Assembly: GCA_023634235.1 (NCBI GenBank)
Contig: JAMKCF010000030.1
Span: 2,046,001-2,110,000, forward strand
From: Pisaster brevispinus
Lineage: Eukaryota; Echinodermata; Asteroidea; Forcipulatida; Asteriidae
Direction: 5' to 3'
Length of the DNA: 64,000 nucleotides
Below the pieces are notes generated by a model, which was given only the letters and a program-made list of their open reading frames with translations, was not told the DNA's origin and made no database searches. Of the stretch, positions 22,107 through 32,031 are shown in pieces; the first letter of the stretch is position 1, and every line of letters starts with the position of its first letter. The position numbers and the translations under genes were made by a program.

Positions 22107-22360
22107 CTCAACAGTTTTTTTGCAGGTGTTTACAGAGAGAATAAATCCTGGCCAGATCCAGAGTCAACATCCACTAGCTGGATACACCCGTGTGGGACGT
22201 CACTTCAATGTTCCTAATCACTCCATTTCTGTCATAATTACAAGGCTTTATGAGGCACTAGGAAACCACAGAGACTGTTTGTCTGAGTAGGGAGAAGCTA
22301 TGGATAATGCGTCTCCAGACCATTCAACCCCATGGTCTAAATCATCCAAGAAGGAAATGT
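22107..22360 (+). mobile_element. Penelope-like GIY-YIG remnant (block B)
   Basis: Paralogue of 9049-9310. Reads VGRHFNVPNHSISV, ALGNHRDCLSE and, after a frame change, RLQTIQPHGLNHPR. This is the C-terminal end of the nuclease only. Confidence 0.75.
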
Positions 22361-22449
22361 CTAATATCTTTTTTCTTTGCTATCTCCTTTTTATCACAGA
22401 TTCTCCTCTCCAGTCTGCCTCATTCACTAATCAATTACTTTTCTCTCCC

Positions 22450-23546
22450 TGTATATTCAGTTTGCGGTAACACCATGTGTATATCTACTATCTATGTAGA
22501 TTTGTTCTTGTAGAACTAGGTCTTGCTTTTTATTCTACTGCCGCGGAGTAGATTTTGGAAATCGGGAGACTACTTCAGGAGACTACTTAGTTCTCAAATG
22601 AACTGTCCAGCTTATTAGCTACTACCTGGGCGGAGGGTAGGAAATCGGCCGGGACTACTACTTTAGCTTAATAGTGGATCGGATCAAGGGGACTTCTTGT
22701 TATTAACTTTACTGCCGCGGAGTGAGTTCTTATTTGGTCTCAACGTTTCGACTAGCTATCTCTAGTCATCGTCATCGCCGTTGAGACCAAATAAGAACTC
22801 ACTCCGCGGCAGTGAAGTTAATAACGAAAAGTCCCCTTGATCCGATCCACTATCAAGCTAAAGTAGTAGTCCCGGCCGATTTCCTACCCTCTGCCCAGGT
22901 AGTAGCTAATAAGCTGGACAGTTCTTTTGAGAACTAAGTAGTCTCCCGAAGTAGTCTCCCGATTTCTAAAATCTACTCCGCGGCAGTAGAATAAAAAGCA
23001 AGACCTAGTTCTACAAGAGACTACTTAGCTCTCAAAAGAACTGTCCAGCTTATTAGCTACTACCCGGGCGGAGGGTAGGAAATAGGCCGGGACTACCACT
23101 TTAGCTTGATAGTGGATCGGATCAAGGGGACTTCTCATTATTAGCTTCACTGCCGCGAAGTGAGTTCTTATTTGGTCTCAACTGCGATGACGATGATTAG
23201 AGCAAGCTAGTCGAAATGTTGAGACCAAATAAGAACTCACTCCGCGGCAGTAAAATTAATAACGAGAAGTCCCCTTGATCCGATCCACTATCAAGCTAAA
23301 GTAGTAGTCCCGGCCGATTTCCTACCCTCCGCCTGGGTAGTAGCTAATAAGCTGGACAGTTCTTTTGAGAACTAAGTAGTCTCCTGAAGTAGTCTCCCGA
23401 TTTCCAAAATCTTCTCCACGGCAGTAGAATAAAAAGCAAGACCTAGTTCTTTAAGAACAAATCTACATAGCTAGTACATATACACATGGTGTTACCGCAA
23501 ACCGAACATACATGTATATTTATACTTCACACATGCAAAGCCTTAA
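22450..23546. mobile_element. double foldback element with 12-bp target duplication
   Basis: Two palindromes in a row. The first has arms about 22497-22765 and 22782-23010. The second has arms about 23015-23185 and 23205-23470, giving the order forward-reverse-forward-reverse. Landmarks are AAATCGGGAGACTACTTC / GAAGTAGTCTCCCGATTT and TAGGAAATCGGCCGGGACTA / TAGTCCCGGCCGATTTCCTA. The outer ends are GTATATTCAGTTTGCGGTAA at left and TTACCGCAAACCGAACATAC at right. TTTTCTCTCCCT occurs at both flanks (about 22438-22449 and 23550-23561), consistent with a target-site duplication. Confidence 0.88.
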
Positions 23547-23559
23547 AAAGTTTTCTCTC

Positions 23560-23890
23560 CCTCTTCAAATCATTTATTTTGTCCTTTGTTTTCCTTAACT
23601 TTTGTGGTCAAACCAGCCCCTCCCCCAACCCCCTTTTGTTTTCCTCCTCTCTGTTCATCCTGCCTCCCTCTCTGTTTGCTTTCATTTCTAACATCTATGT
23701 CCACTCGACTGCTTTTTTTACACCTGTATTGTTATGTTGTTACCTGTTTATGTTTGTAGTCTTGTCATTTAGCCTTCGAGAAAGATTCTGCTGAGGTCAA
23801 AACGTCAGGCCACTAACTATTTTTTTAATGTAGTAGTTCATCCATGATTTTTAGAGCCAACTTGTAATAGGTTTTTGCTGAGGATATTTT
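23560..23890 (+). repeat. Penelope-like terminal/UTR segment (block B)
   Basis: Paralogue of 10560-10850, with GTGGTCAAACCAGCCCCTCC and GGTCAAAACGTCAGGCCACT. The continuation of block B beyond the foldback shows the foldback interrupted this element. Confidence 0.5.
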
Positions 23891-24211
23891 ATCCATGCAT
23901 AATTATTTGTTTTTAGATATTGTTGTATTGCCATTAATAATAAGTCATTGCTGTGTATTGTGTATTGTGTGCTGGAGGATTAAAAATAGTACAGGAGATT
24001 GTTTTATAATTTGTGACGTCATCGTGGTGTTTTTTGTTGTTGGTGTGTTCTGGTGGTGCTCGTCCTTTTTAAATAGAGGTCCAGCCTCCTTCCTGTGTCT
24101 CTAGTTGCAACAATAAAGTCCTGAGCCGTTTTAGTATGATGTTTTTGCAGTAAGCACGATAGAGTTGCAATGATCGTTTGTGGTTTGCAAGCGTGTAAGT
24201 ACTCGACATCT

Positions 24212-24627
24212 AATAATAATGGCTTATATAGCGCTCATATCCGTCACTCAGTGACGCTCAAGGCGCTTCAACATTAATTTCCTGCAAGGTATGTGGGGCT
24301 TCATTTGAAGTATGATACCTACTCTTTTACATAGCACCATGTAATGGTTTACAAGGTGCTGTGGTGCAATATGCAGCCAATCAAACCAGGAATACCGGGG
24401 CGAACCCCTTCTCTTTTCGATAAGTGTACTGGGTTCTTTTACGTGCATTACACAACACACGGGGCCAACGGCTTTACGTCCCATCCGAAGGACGAAGCAA
24501 TAATGGTTAAGTGTCTTGCTTAAGGACACAAGTGTCGCGACCGGGACTCGAACCCACACCCTGCTGAGTCGGAAACACCAGAGCTTGAGTCCGGTGCTCT
24601 TATCCGCTCGGCCACAACACGCCACGT
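24212..24627 (-). mobile_element. tRNA-derived SINE, minus strand
   Basis: Reverse complement of the family at 6474-6890. The tRNA-like head is at 24627-24536 (GTGGCCGAGCGG and GGGTTCGAGTCCCGG on the minus strand), the body has CTTAAGCAAGACACTTAACC, and the 3' end on the plus strand is GCGCTCAAGG/AGCGCTATATAAG type. This copy is less diverged in the B-box than the one at 6.5 kb. Confidence 0.92.
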
Positions 24628-24639
24628 CTAACGGACTAT

Positions 24640-25028
24640 CGACCAACATGATGCCATGCGCCTGCGCATGTGTTGTGACACTGCCACGGGTTGAAGTCTG
24701 CTGATTGTGTAGAATAGTAGGCAAGGTCAGGTCGTGTTTTTGACAAACTTGGAGCCGATGGTCAGGTTAAACAGTGGTTACGAAGCAGAGAATGGGGGTG
24801 GGAGGTTGGTATAGGGACAGAGAAACGGAAGCCCGGTTTGGGTGACCTAGATCAAGGTCAGAATGACGTCAAAGTTCATGTGGTATTATAATACTGCCTG
24901 TCAATTTTTCACCAATAGAGGGCTGCTTCCGCAAATCATTAAAACTGATAACAAATGACCATATAGCTTCTATTTCAGACACTCACTGGCAAAGCTATAT
25001 GTGGAAAAAGTTGATCCCTTTAGTTTAC
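24640..25028. other. no recognised feature
   Basis: Mixed-composition non-coding sequence. No exon or repeat seen. Confidence 0.4.
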
Positions 25029-25029
25029 T

Positions 25030-25282
25030 GACCTGGCCCAATTTCATGGCTCTGCTTACCGTAAGCAAAGAATCGGCGCTTATGGAAGCAGGGAATTCTT
25101 TGCTTACGTCAAGCATATTTCACGGGTTAGCAGAGAATTTTGCTTGTGCGCGTGCGTACTCCACATTTCAAGACATTCTTGGCTTACACAGCTAGCGGAG
25201 AAATTCGGTGCCTGCAGAGTAAGCGGAGAATGGTGATTGTAAGCGCAGAGTTCGGCGGTAAGCAGAGCCATGAATTTGGGCT
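25030..25282. mobile_element. MITE, about 250 bp, GGCCCAATTTCATGGCTCTG ends
   Basis: Left end GCCCAATTTCATGGCTCTGC (25032) faces right end GCAGAGCCATGAATTTGGGC (25261-25280). Internal sub-repeats TAAGC(A/G)(A/C)AGAAT occur on both arms. Non-coding. Related by its GGCCCAATTTCAT start to the MITE at 33668-33842. Confidence 0.8.
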
Positions 25283-25599
25283 CGGAGATGACAGACCAGG
25301 AACCCCCCTATCTAATAATTATGCTTCTATGGGACCCCTAAAACAAGTGTGCAAAGTTTGGTGCTTTAATCCGGCGTGTCACGATTTTTTCATTAAGCCC
25401 CTGGACTAATAGGTAAGAAGAGGTGTAGGTCCTATGAAGATAAAAGAGTGAACGGGTTGGCTGGAGGGTTGTTAATAGAAAAAATGGGAAAACCAACACT
25501 TGAAAGTAAAAATGTTTTATAGAGGGATATAAAATCCAGGTGTTTTACGAACAGATTTACCATGTGGTGATCGTCAACGTTCGAGTTTTCATGGGATAC

Positions 25600-25775
25600 C
25601 ATATAGATGGAAAATGGGGTTGTTATAACTGTGCGTAATTAACCACTGATTAGAGGACCAAATTAGACAGCTCAAAAGTTTGGTGTGCCCAGTGTAACAG
25701 TCTTCAAGACTCTGGGCTTTAACTTACACTTTAACTCAAAACGAAGAGTAGGCTACAAATTCTTTTCAAAATATG
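25600..25775 (-). repeat. partial MITE of the 12.4-13.3 kb family
   Basis: TAATTAACCACTGATTAGAG, AATTAGACAGCTCAAAAGTT and AGTCTTCAAGACTCTGGGC are the reverse of motifs at 13040-13300. Truncated after about 170 bp. Confidence 0.6.
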
Positions 25776-26185
25776 TTTTAGTATTATTTAAAGCCTATCA
25801 ATCAAGTAGGCCCTACATAACAAGAAGACATCCGCATACGCATATTGTCTCTGGCTTATTTTCTAGCATTCACCGATGTTGTTTTCTTTGTTTAAAGTTT
25901 TGGAATGATTTTATAGCTATAGAATGTCAATATTCTCAAATAAAAATTGTTAATTTATAACCAGTTTTTCAGTTTTCGTTCGGATAAAATAAGGGATTCA
26001 CCGACAGAAAGTAGCCAAATGAGAGTTTTTTCACCTCCCTGTACTGCATGTGTTTTAATTTTCTTATTGAAGTCACCGCAGCTCAGTAGACGCCATTTTG
26101 AAACAGCCGTTACAACCACACAAACAGCGTGGGGCATGCACATCTGTGCAGATAATCCTGTTTTTAGCCGAAATTATTTAGCAAA

Positions 26186-26253
26186 ATGCCTACTTGTGCG
26201 GCATTAAACTGCACTAACAGATACTCCCGTGGATGTGGAAAGACATACCATCT
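26186..26253 (+). CDS. first exon of a THAP-domain protein
   Basis: ATG at 26186 opens MPTCAALNCTNRYSRGCGKT followed by YHL, then CT-GTAAGT, a strong donor. M-P-x-C-A-A-x-N-C-x-N-R is the start of the THAP (C2CH) zinc-finger, a sequence-specific DNA-binding module found in host transcription factors and P-element-type transposases. The two first zinc ligands (Cys4, Cys9) are present. The upstream region contains CGCCATTTTGAAACAG, common near such starts. I could not find the following exon (expected F-P-x-x..., a conserved Trp and C-x2-H), so this may be a gene fragment or a first exon with a long intron. Confidence 0.7.
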
Positions 26254-27644
26254 GTAAGTATCTATCTATTTTTCGTGAATGTTTATTTTAGGGGAATTTC
26301 AGGCTGACATATGAATTTGTCATGTAAACTTTCTGTTGAATACATTCGCCGGTTCGCGCGCACATTCGTTACGGGTACAAATTTACTGGAAAACACAAGT
26401 TTGGTGGATAAATGCAATCATATCTCTGGAACCCTTTATCGTACAAACTAGTTCAAAACGGTAAAATAATCTTGAATATCTACTCCTTCGTCATGTCATA
26501 TTTATTTTACATTCAGAAAACATTTTGCCACGTCATTTTGAGGGTTTTACGTCCAGTCTTGGTGAAATTTTGTATGGAGAAATTCCTAAAGTCTACCTAA
26601 TCTAGCCACATGAGGGCTCTTATGTTAACTTATTTCAGCAACCCGACGGCTAATTGCTTAGTTCAAAACGGATTTGGGAAGTGTACATCCTGACCAAAAC
26701 ACTGCTCTAACAAATTTTCTGATTGGACAAGTTTTTCCAACGTCATTTTTTCCAACGTCAACGTCAGTTGAAATTCAGACCAATGAAAAGTTATTTCACA
26801 GCTTCAAAACAGCCGTTGCTATTAAACATCTGTGTCCAAACTTCCGCAGTGTCAACTCTAAAACTCCAACGCATGTTTCTAAAATGGTAAATTCATGCAC
26901 TTTTTTTATCGGAAGGTTTAACTGGAAAAACTTATATGAACAGAATCATTAATGTAAACATTTTGTTCTACATATGGAAAAGTTTCATTGCAGTCAGTCT
27001 CAAATAATCAGTTGTGTGTGTGCGTGTGTCAACACACATTCATGTATTATGCATATAGCCCATGTGTGTAGACCATGCCCTTGTGGTCAAAACGGACGAG
27101 TCCATTTTGGCAGACGGGTAAATTACAAGGTCTAACTCCAATAAACAAAACTACACACAATGTAAGTTGCTTGTGTTTCAAGGCTGGCAAAGTACATTTT
27201 ATTAAATACACAACAATGAAAATATATAACAGCTACAAAACATAATATCAATTTACTAAAGTATAGAACATACTGAGGCTTTGGCATGTTAGCTGAGTGA
27301 AACATTTCTGAAAATTTTAAAAACCATAATAGCAACTTGTTTGGTAGATACAGAAATACATGTAACTTCATTACAACTTTACAAGAGTTCCACAATGGCA
27401 AGTGTATGCATAAGTAAACCTTTGAATCATATTAAACTGTGACCCTTGATGGCAATATTATATAGTAATAAGTTGTTTACCTCAACATTTACAACATGTG
27501 TATATTCTGAACTAGCCTGTGGTAGCCCTTGCACAAGCAAAACAACACAGGCAAGAGCAGTTACTGTCTCAATCCATACAGTGCTCAACTTGACCATGGT
27601 GAAAGCTACACTTACACATCAATAGGAGTTAAGCTTTATAGGAG
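26254..27644. other. intron/3' flank region; minus-strand poly(A) signal
   Basis: No further THAP exon recognised. On the minus strand AATAAAATG near 27193-27201 could serve as the poly(A) signal for the gene ending at 27645, giving a 3' UTR of about 450 bp. Confidence 0.4.
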
Positions 27645-27869
27645 TCACTCATTTTGAACATTGATGTTTGAAACAAAGTTTTGGAAGTCCTTCTTGTTGC
27701 CAAGCTGGCGTTGAAATTTCAGGAGAAGTGAAAATCCTTGGTGCTTGAAGTGTGGAGTTTCTTCAACAGAATACTCTTCAAGGGGTTTCCGTTCAACAAG
27801 ATGGAATGACGATGTCCCTTCCCTGATGTAGGAAAAGTCCCCGGCCTTATTAAACATACGGTAGTACCA
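27645..27869 (-). CDS. terminal exon of minus-strand chromo-barrel-like gene
   Basis: On the minus strand, after CCTGACCAG, the exon reads WYYRMFNKAGDFSYIREGTS and continues with FHLVERKPLEEYSVEE and RQLGNKKDFQNFV to a TGA at 27647-27645. It is 74 codons, phase 0, and joins in frame to the upstream exon at 28363. It is open with protein-like composition and is not a repeat. The acceptor lies only a few bases from the end of a MITE (27875). The family is not known to me. Confidence 0.6.
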   Translation of the reverse strand, partial: WYYRMFNKAGDFSYIREGTSSFHLVERKPLEEYSVEETPHFKHQGFSLLLKFQRQLGNKKDFQNFVSNINVQNE

Positions 27870-27874
27870 CTGGT

Positions 27875-28219
27875 CAGGGCTCGAATTTGGGGAAAAAATC
27901 CACAAGACCCCTGGGCTTGTAGCTCAAAACTTTTACTGGACCAGAACATTTGTTACAAGACCGGAGTCAAAATGAAAAGAACACTCTACACAGTTTCACA
28001 TTTGAGCTGTTTTTTGTACCAAGCACTAAGAGAAGAATTATCAAGTTTTTCTTGTTGGTAATACTTCAATACTCAATTGATCAGTTTAATTTAAAAATAC
28101 AGTGACGTGTTATTATTAAAAAACACAAGACCTCCGGACTTGTACAGTCATAAGTTTACTGGCCCGACACTAAAATCACTGGCCTCGGGCCTGCGGTCCA
28201 GTGTCAAATTCGAGCCCTG
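27875..28219. mobile_element. hAT-like MITE, 345 bp, CAGGGCTCGAATTT termini
   Basis: Starts CAGGGCTCGAATTTGGGG and ends CAAATTCGAGCCCTG. Interior landmarks are TTTTACTGGACCAGAACATT, TTACAAGACCGGAGTC and CATAAGTTTACTGGCCCGAC. CAGGG(C)-type ends are usual for hAT elements. No clear 8-bp duplication is visible. It lies in the intron of the minus-strand chromo-barrel-like gene, just 5' of the terminal-exon acceptor. Fragments of the family recur at 14.9-17.6, 36.5-37.0 and 43.6-44.6 kb. Confidence 0.8.
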
Positions 28220-28362
28220 CTTGTACCCTAGAACTTGACTAAAGTCCTGAAAGTTGTTCACAATAACAGTTTCTTTTTTCGATGGATGGGGTTGCGCGAA
28301 CCGACTTAAGTCCTCGTAGATGTCTTTTACGACAGCAAATGAAGTTCAACGAAACTGTTTAC

Positions 28363-28593
28363 CTTTTGTTGACCATGTAGCAACTCCTTAATAACAAATT
28401 GGAGATTTTTGTAGAACAGTTTTTTTGCTGCCTCATCAGAAGAAAGGAACTCTGCAGGAATGTCTATAACATCAGCAGCATCCCTCCATTCTTCGTACTT
28501 CTTTTGCCAACCAGTGTAGTGAACGTATACTTTTAAGATGCGGTCTTCTAATTTTGAGTCAATAAGAGGGTACAAATCGAAGATGACCACGAC
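28363..28593 (-). CDS. exon with chromo-barrel/tudor-knot-like segment
   Basis: Minus strand, ending AACAAAAG-GTAAAC (donor at 28362-28361). It reads PLIDSKLEDRILKVYVHYTG, then WQKKYEEWRDAADVIDIP and an Ala/Lys/Leu-rich helix ending LLHGQQK. V-H-Y-x-G-W-x-x-x-x-(D/E)-E-W is the core of chromo-barrel domains (MRG15, MSL3, MOF, Tip60 type), which bind methyl-lysine or RNA in chromatin complexes. An in-frame stop lies just upstream (about 28597) and there is no clear ATG, so at least one earlier exon is expected or the 5' end is lost. The joined two-exon protein is about 150 residues. Confidence 0.6.
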
Positions 28594-28599
28594 TCAGGT

Positions 28600-30513
28600 T
28601 TTACACTGTTGTATCGAAGTGATGGCCACTTGCAAGTTCACGATAGTGATTCGAGGTCTTTTCCTTAAGTTTGCCATTCAGTATACATGTCGCAAAGTAG
28701 CTGTCATGCCTCAGTCATGCCTCATGGGATGACACGTGCCTGTAAAATTAGAAAACAAATTACATATTTTTGAGAATGACAGAAAAGATGTTGTAACTGA
28801 CTGCCACGTTTTCACTCGTAATACCTTATATGTAATCTTACCTGTGCAAAAAAAGATTACGTTTGGAAAAAGGGTGAAAAAGTGGAGGTCGGATACATCT
28901 TATCATGATCTTATTCGTACCCCGTACGTTAGCACATGGAGGAAGGAAATCCATGGTTAGCATCAGACATGTCAGATCATTCATCAGCTGATTCATCATG
29001 ATCATTCATGGCCTCACTTAAGTTAAAATCATGACATGAAAACTAAGTACTACTAGCCTAACGTAATATACTTTACAGTGGGGCATTAATTTATTTTATT
29101 ATTATTAATATTGATCTATTTTTTTATCTTAGGAATTAAACATATTACTTTTTGTAATTAAAGTGAACGCGTACACGATCATTGAGTCTCCAGCATTGAC
29201 CGTCGTGTATGCGTGTGAACCACGCTGTGTGTGGCAGGAGATTTTGTAGTTATTCAAAATGCCTAACTTCATCGTTCAAATGTAGGCCCTAAGTCCTGAT
29301 CTTCTGGGGCCCCTCACGGCCTGCGTATTATTTTATTTCTTGCCCCGGGTATCCTTTTGCCAGATTCACACGTAACGACTGCCCTGTATCGGTGTGTTGT
29401 GTGATATTAGTGTCCCTTTAGTGTAATGGTATGGTCCGCCCTCCTCCGAGGCAAAATAGCTGCTGATTTCGTAGAGCTGCTCATTAGGAGAGTTTTTTGT
29501 GAACTGAAAATGGCAAATTTTAGACATTTAACATCCTGTTGTTAAGCCAAATGTCGTATTGACCAGTATTTAAGGTTCCAATACTGCTTCTGCTGAATTA
29601 TAACGTTTTTTTTGATATGTTGACTGCGTGTTGACGGTGTGTAGACGGTGTAATTCATGTTGATGGTATTTAGTAGGACCCGGTTTAACAATGTGACTAA
29701 GAGCCCATGCAGAACCGACAGTATTTGACTTTCCATTCCATCTCCAGCAGGTATGTTTTTTACTTTTACTTGGCTTTAAGCATTTCAATCATAATCAACA
29801 TGTACATCAAGCCAAGGTTTTTTAATAACGAATATTTATTTTCTAAAGGCAACTTATATCCTATGTTTACAGAAAAATGATGAAAAAAGTTGTATTTGTC
29901 CCCAATTTTTCATGAGCAAGATGGTCACTATTCATTTCTCATTTCCCACAATTGTTGCTTATTAAGCTGTTAACATATGAACATCTGAAATTATGTGGAT
30001 AGGTTTTTCATGAATTGATTCATTGATTGATTATAGTTACATATGTTGTGGCATATCATTTCCTGATGTCACATCTTTGTTCTACGAAAGTTCATACAAT
30101 TGAGGTTTTTCACTTTGTTAATAATACTTATTTAGTTTGGGTAGCACTTTGCATCTGTGTTTCAAGGGAAATGGGTGTAAACAAATTGGTTCATCACTGT
30201 TTGCATCGCCATGACAATCGAGCAAACTGCTAGCCCAAAATTGGAAAATAAAGAGAGAGTGTAGAGCACTAGCGCAAAAGGTCACAAAAGCAATGATATG
30301 GACATTTGGTTGAGATGATCTAAAAAATTTCAAACAAAATAATTTTCCCTTTTAATCAAAGGTGCATGTTATAATTTCAGTTCTACAGAATCAAGACAAT
30401 TGCAAAACTTGTTCTTTGTTTCCCCTTTTTAATCCAAACTGCATGTTAAAACTTCAGTTATACAGCATCAAGAAATTTAAGTTTCCTGGTCTGCAATTTT
30501 CCACTTCCTTTAG
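28600..30513. other. no recognised gene; possible 5' region of minus-strand gene and CTR9 intron
   Basis: No convincing exon. Short open frames (for example about 28736-28960 +) show no family likeness. A tRNA-D-arm-like TTAGTGTAATGGT at about 29418 lacks the rest of a tRNA. The missing N-terminal CTR9 exons are not seen here. Confidence 0.4.
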
Positions 30514-30603
30514 GAAAAGCTTGTATAACCTTCAATAAGAAAGACTACCGAGGAGCGTTGGCGTTCTACAAGAAGGCTCTGAGGACAAACCCTAGCTGCC
30601 CAG
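30514..30603 (+). pseudogene. CTR9: CTR9 exon remnant 1
   Basis: After [27 protein letters not shown] continuing [10 protein letters not shown], then GGTGCA donor. Near-identical to the animal TPR motif [27 protein letters not shown]. Open. Leaves a G that joins the next exon's CT in phase. Confidence 0.92.
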
Positions 30604-30699
30604 GTGCAATCTCAATCAGCTGTCTCCAAGTTGTTCCTTTATTGAAGAGAAACTCTTCAGGGATGAGAAATTTCAGACTTTTGCCCGAGTTGAGACTTT

Positions 30700-31195
30700 T
30701 TACGTCTGCCAATTCAATTCAATATAACATTTATTTCCATTCTTAACAGTGCATATAACAGAATGCAAAAGACAATATTTTGGAGGCACGATCCTCTTAA
30801 GCCAAGGCTTGTAGTGGAGTGCCTTTAGAAGAAAACAAGAAAAAGAAAGAAAACAACTTAATTAATTAATGAAATAGTTAACTTAGTTAATTAATTATTA
30901 CAAGACAAAGATGGGGACAAATAATCTGACAAGACAGAAGTTGAGATAAGTAACTACTAAAAAAAATGTGAAAACTGCTGGGGAGGAGGCAACTCTGGAG
31001 AATATGAAACCAAAGGGATAAAATTATGCTACATATTGGGAGATAAGATACTCTGAAAATGGCTGTTATTTTCTTCCTAAGAGAACCATTATCTTTGATG
31101 TACTTCTCTAGTGCTGAGGGTACAGCTCGTAAAAGCTCCTTGAAATCTAGTCGAAAGCCATCGTTTCAACATGCCTCCTAGAATTAGGGTCCTAG
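30700..31195 (-). repeat. interspersed repeat, LINE-tail-like, in CTR9 intron 1
   Basis: On the minus strand it contains ...CACTGTTAAGAATGGAAATA and AATGTTATATTGAATTGAA, an A-rich end. The right part (CTAGTGCTGAGGGTACAG, AAAAGCTCCTTG, CATGCCTCCTAGAATTAGGG) recurs at 41895-41930 and 42890-42935, where the 916-bp element splits it. Family not identified. Confidence 0.5.
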
Positions 31196-31299
31196 TTTCA
31201 GAACTTTTCATCGGCGATGTCTCTCAGTTGTTACTGGATTCATCTAGTGATCAACGACAGTTATTGACATTTTCATATTTTTGATACTATTAAACACAG

Positions 31300-31556
31300 C
31301 TGCTGTTCGCCTTGGCATTGGCCACTGCTTCAATAAGTTAAACAAACCGGAGAAAGCACGCCTGGCCTTCTAGCAGGCCCTGGAACTCGATCTGAAGTGT
31401 GTGGGCACCATCGTTGGCCTCGCCATCCTAGAAATCGACAGTAAAGCAACAGATTCCATACGGACTGGAGTCCAGCTTCTCTCCAAGGCGTACACGATAG
31501 ACTCCAGCAACCCTATGGTGCTCAACCATCTTGCAAATCGTTTCTTCTTTAAGAAG
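31300..31556 (+). pseudogene. CTR9: CTR9 exon remnant 2, stop at 31371
   Basis: Reads AAVRLGIGHCFNKLNKPEKA, RLAF, TAG (31371-31373, expected Gln or similar; CAG to TAG), [31 protein letters not shown] and [20 protein letters not shown] then FFKK before GTAACG. The last block is essentially the conserved [23 protein letters not shown] of CTR9. Confidence 0.92.
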
Positions 31557-32031
31557 GTAACGTCCCTCAAGAAGCTACTTCCAAACCTCGGCTCAGTCCA
31601 AAAATGCACACTGCTCCAAGATTGATGGCGAAGTCCAAGTCTAGATTTTGAAAAAGCCCCAAAAGTTGGTTTTCATTTTCAAATTTTTATTATCCAATTG
31701 CAGGAAAGAATCAAACTCATGGAGTTAAACACATCCCCCATAGTTATTGGTTATGGATTATTAATATTGGTCACTGGTTATTGGTTGTTGGTTATCGATT
31801 ATGACTCACTTCACGTAACCAGGTTTAATAGTTATACTTTTCAGTATCCAATGATAGCCAGGTTTAATTTTATCATTGACCAGTTTTAGCACATCACTAA
31901 TCAGGATGAATTTGTCGCTAACAAGGACGAATTTGTCATCGACAAAGCTTTATTTGTAATTAACCTGGACTAACTCGTCATTAACCAGGATTAATTCATC
32001 ATTTACCAAGTTTTATTTGTAATTATCTAGG

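Noticed and set aside
29405..29460. tRNA-Glu-like fragment (TTAGTGTAATGGT)
   Set aside because: No B-box or T-arm follows; chance likeness or a very short relic.
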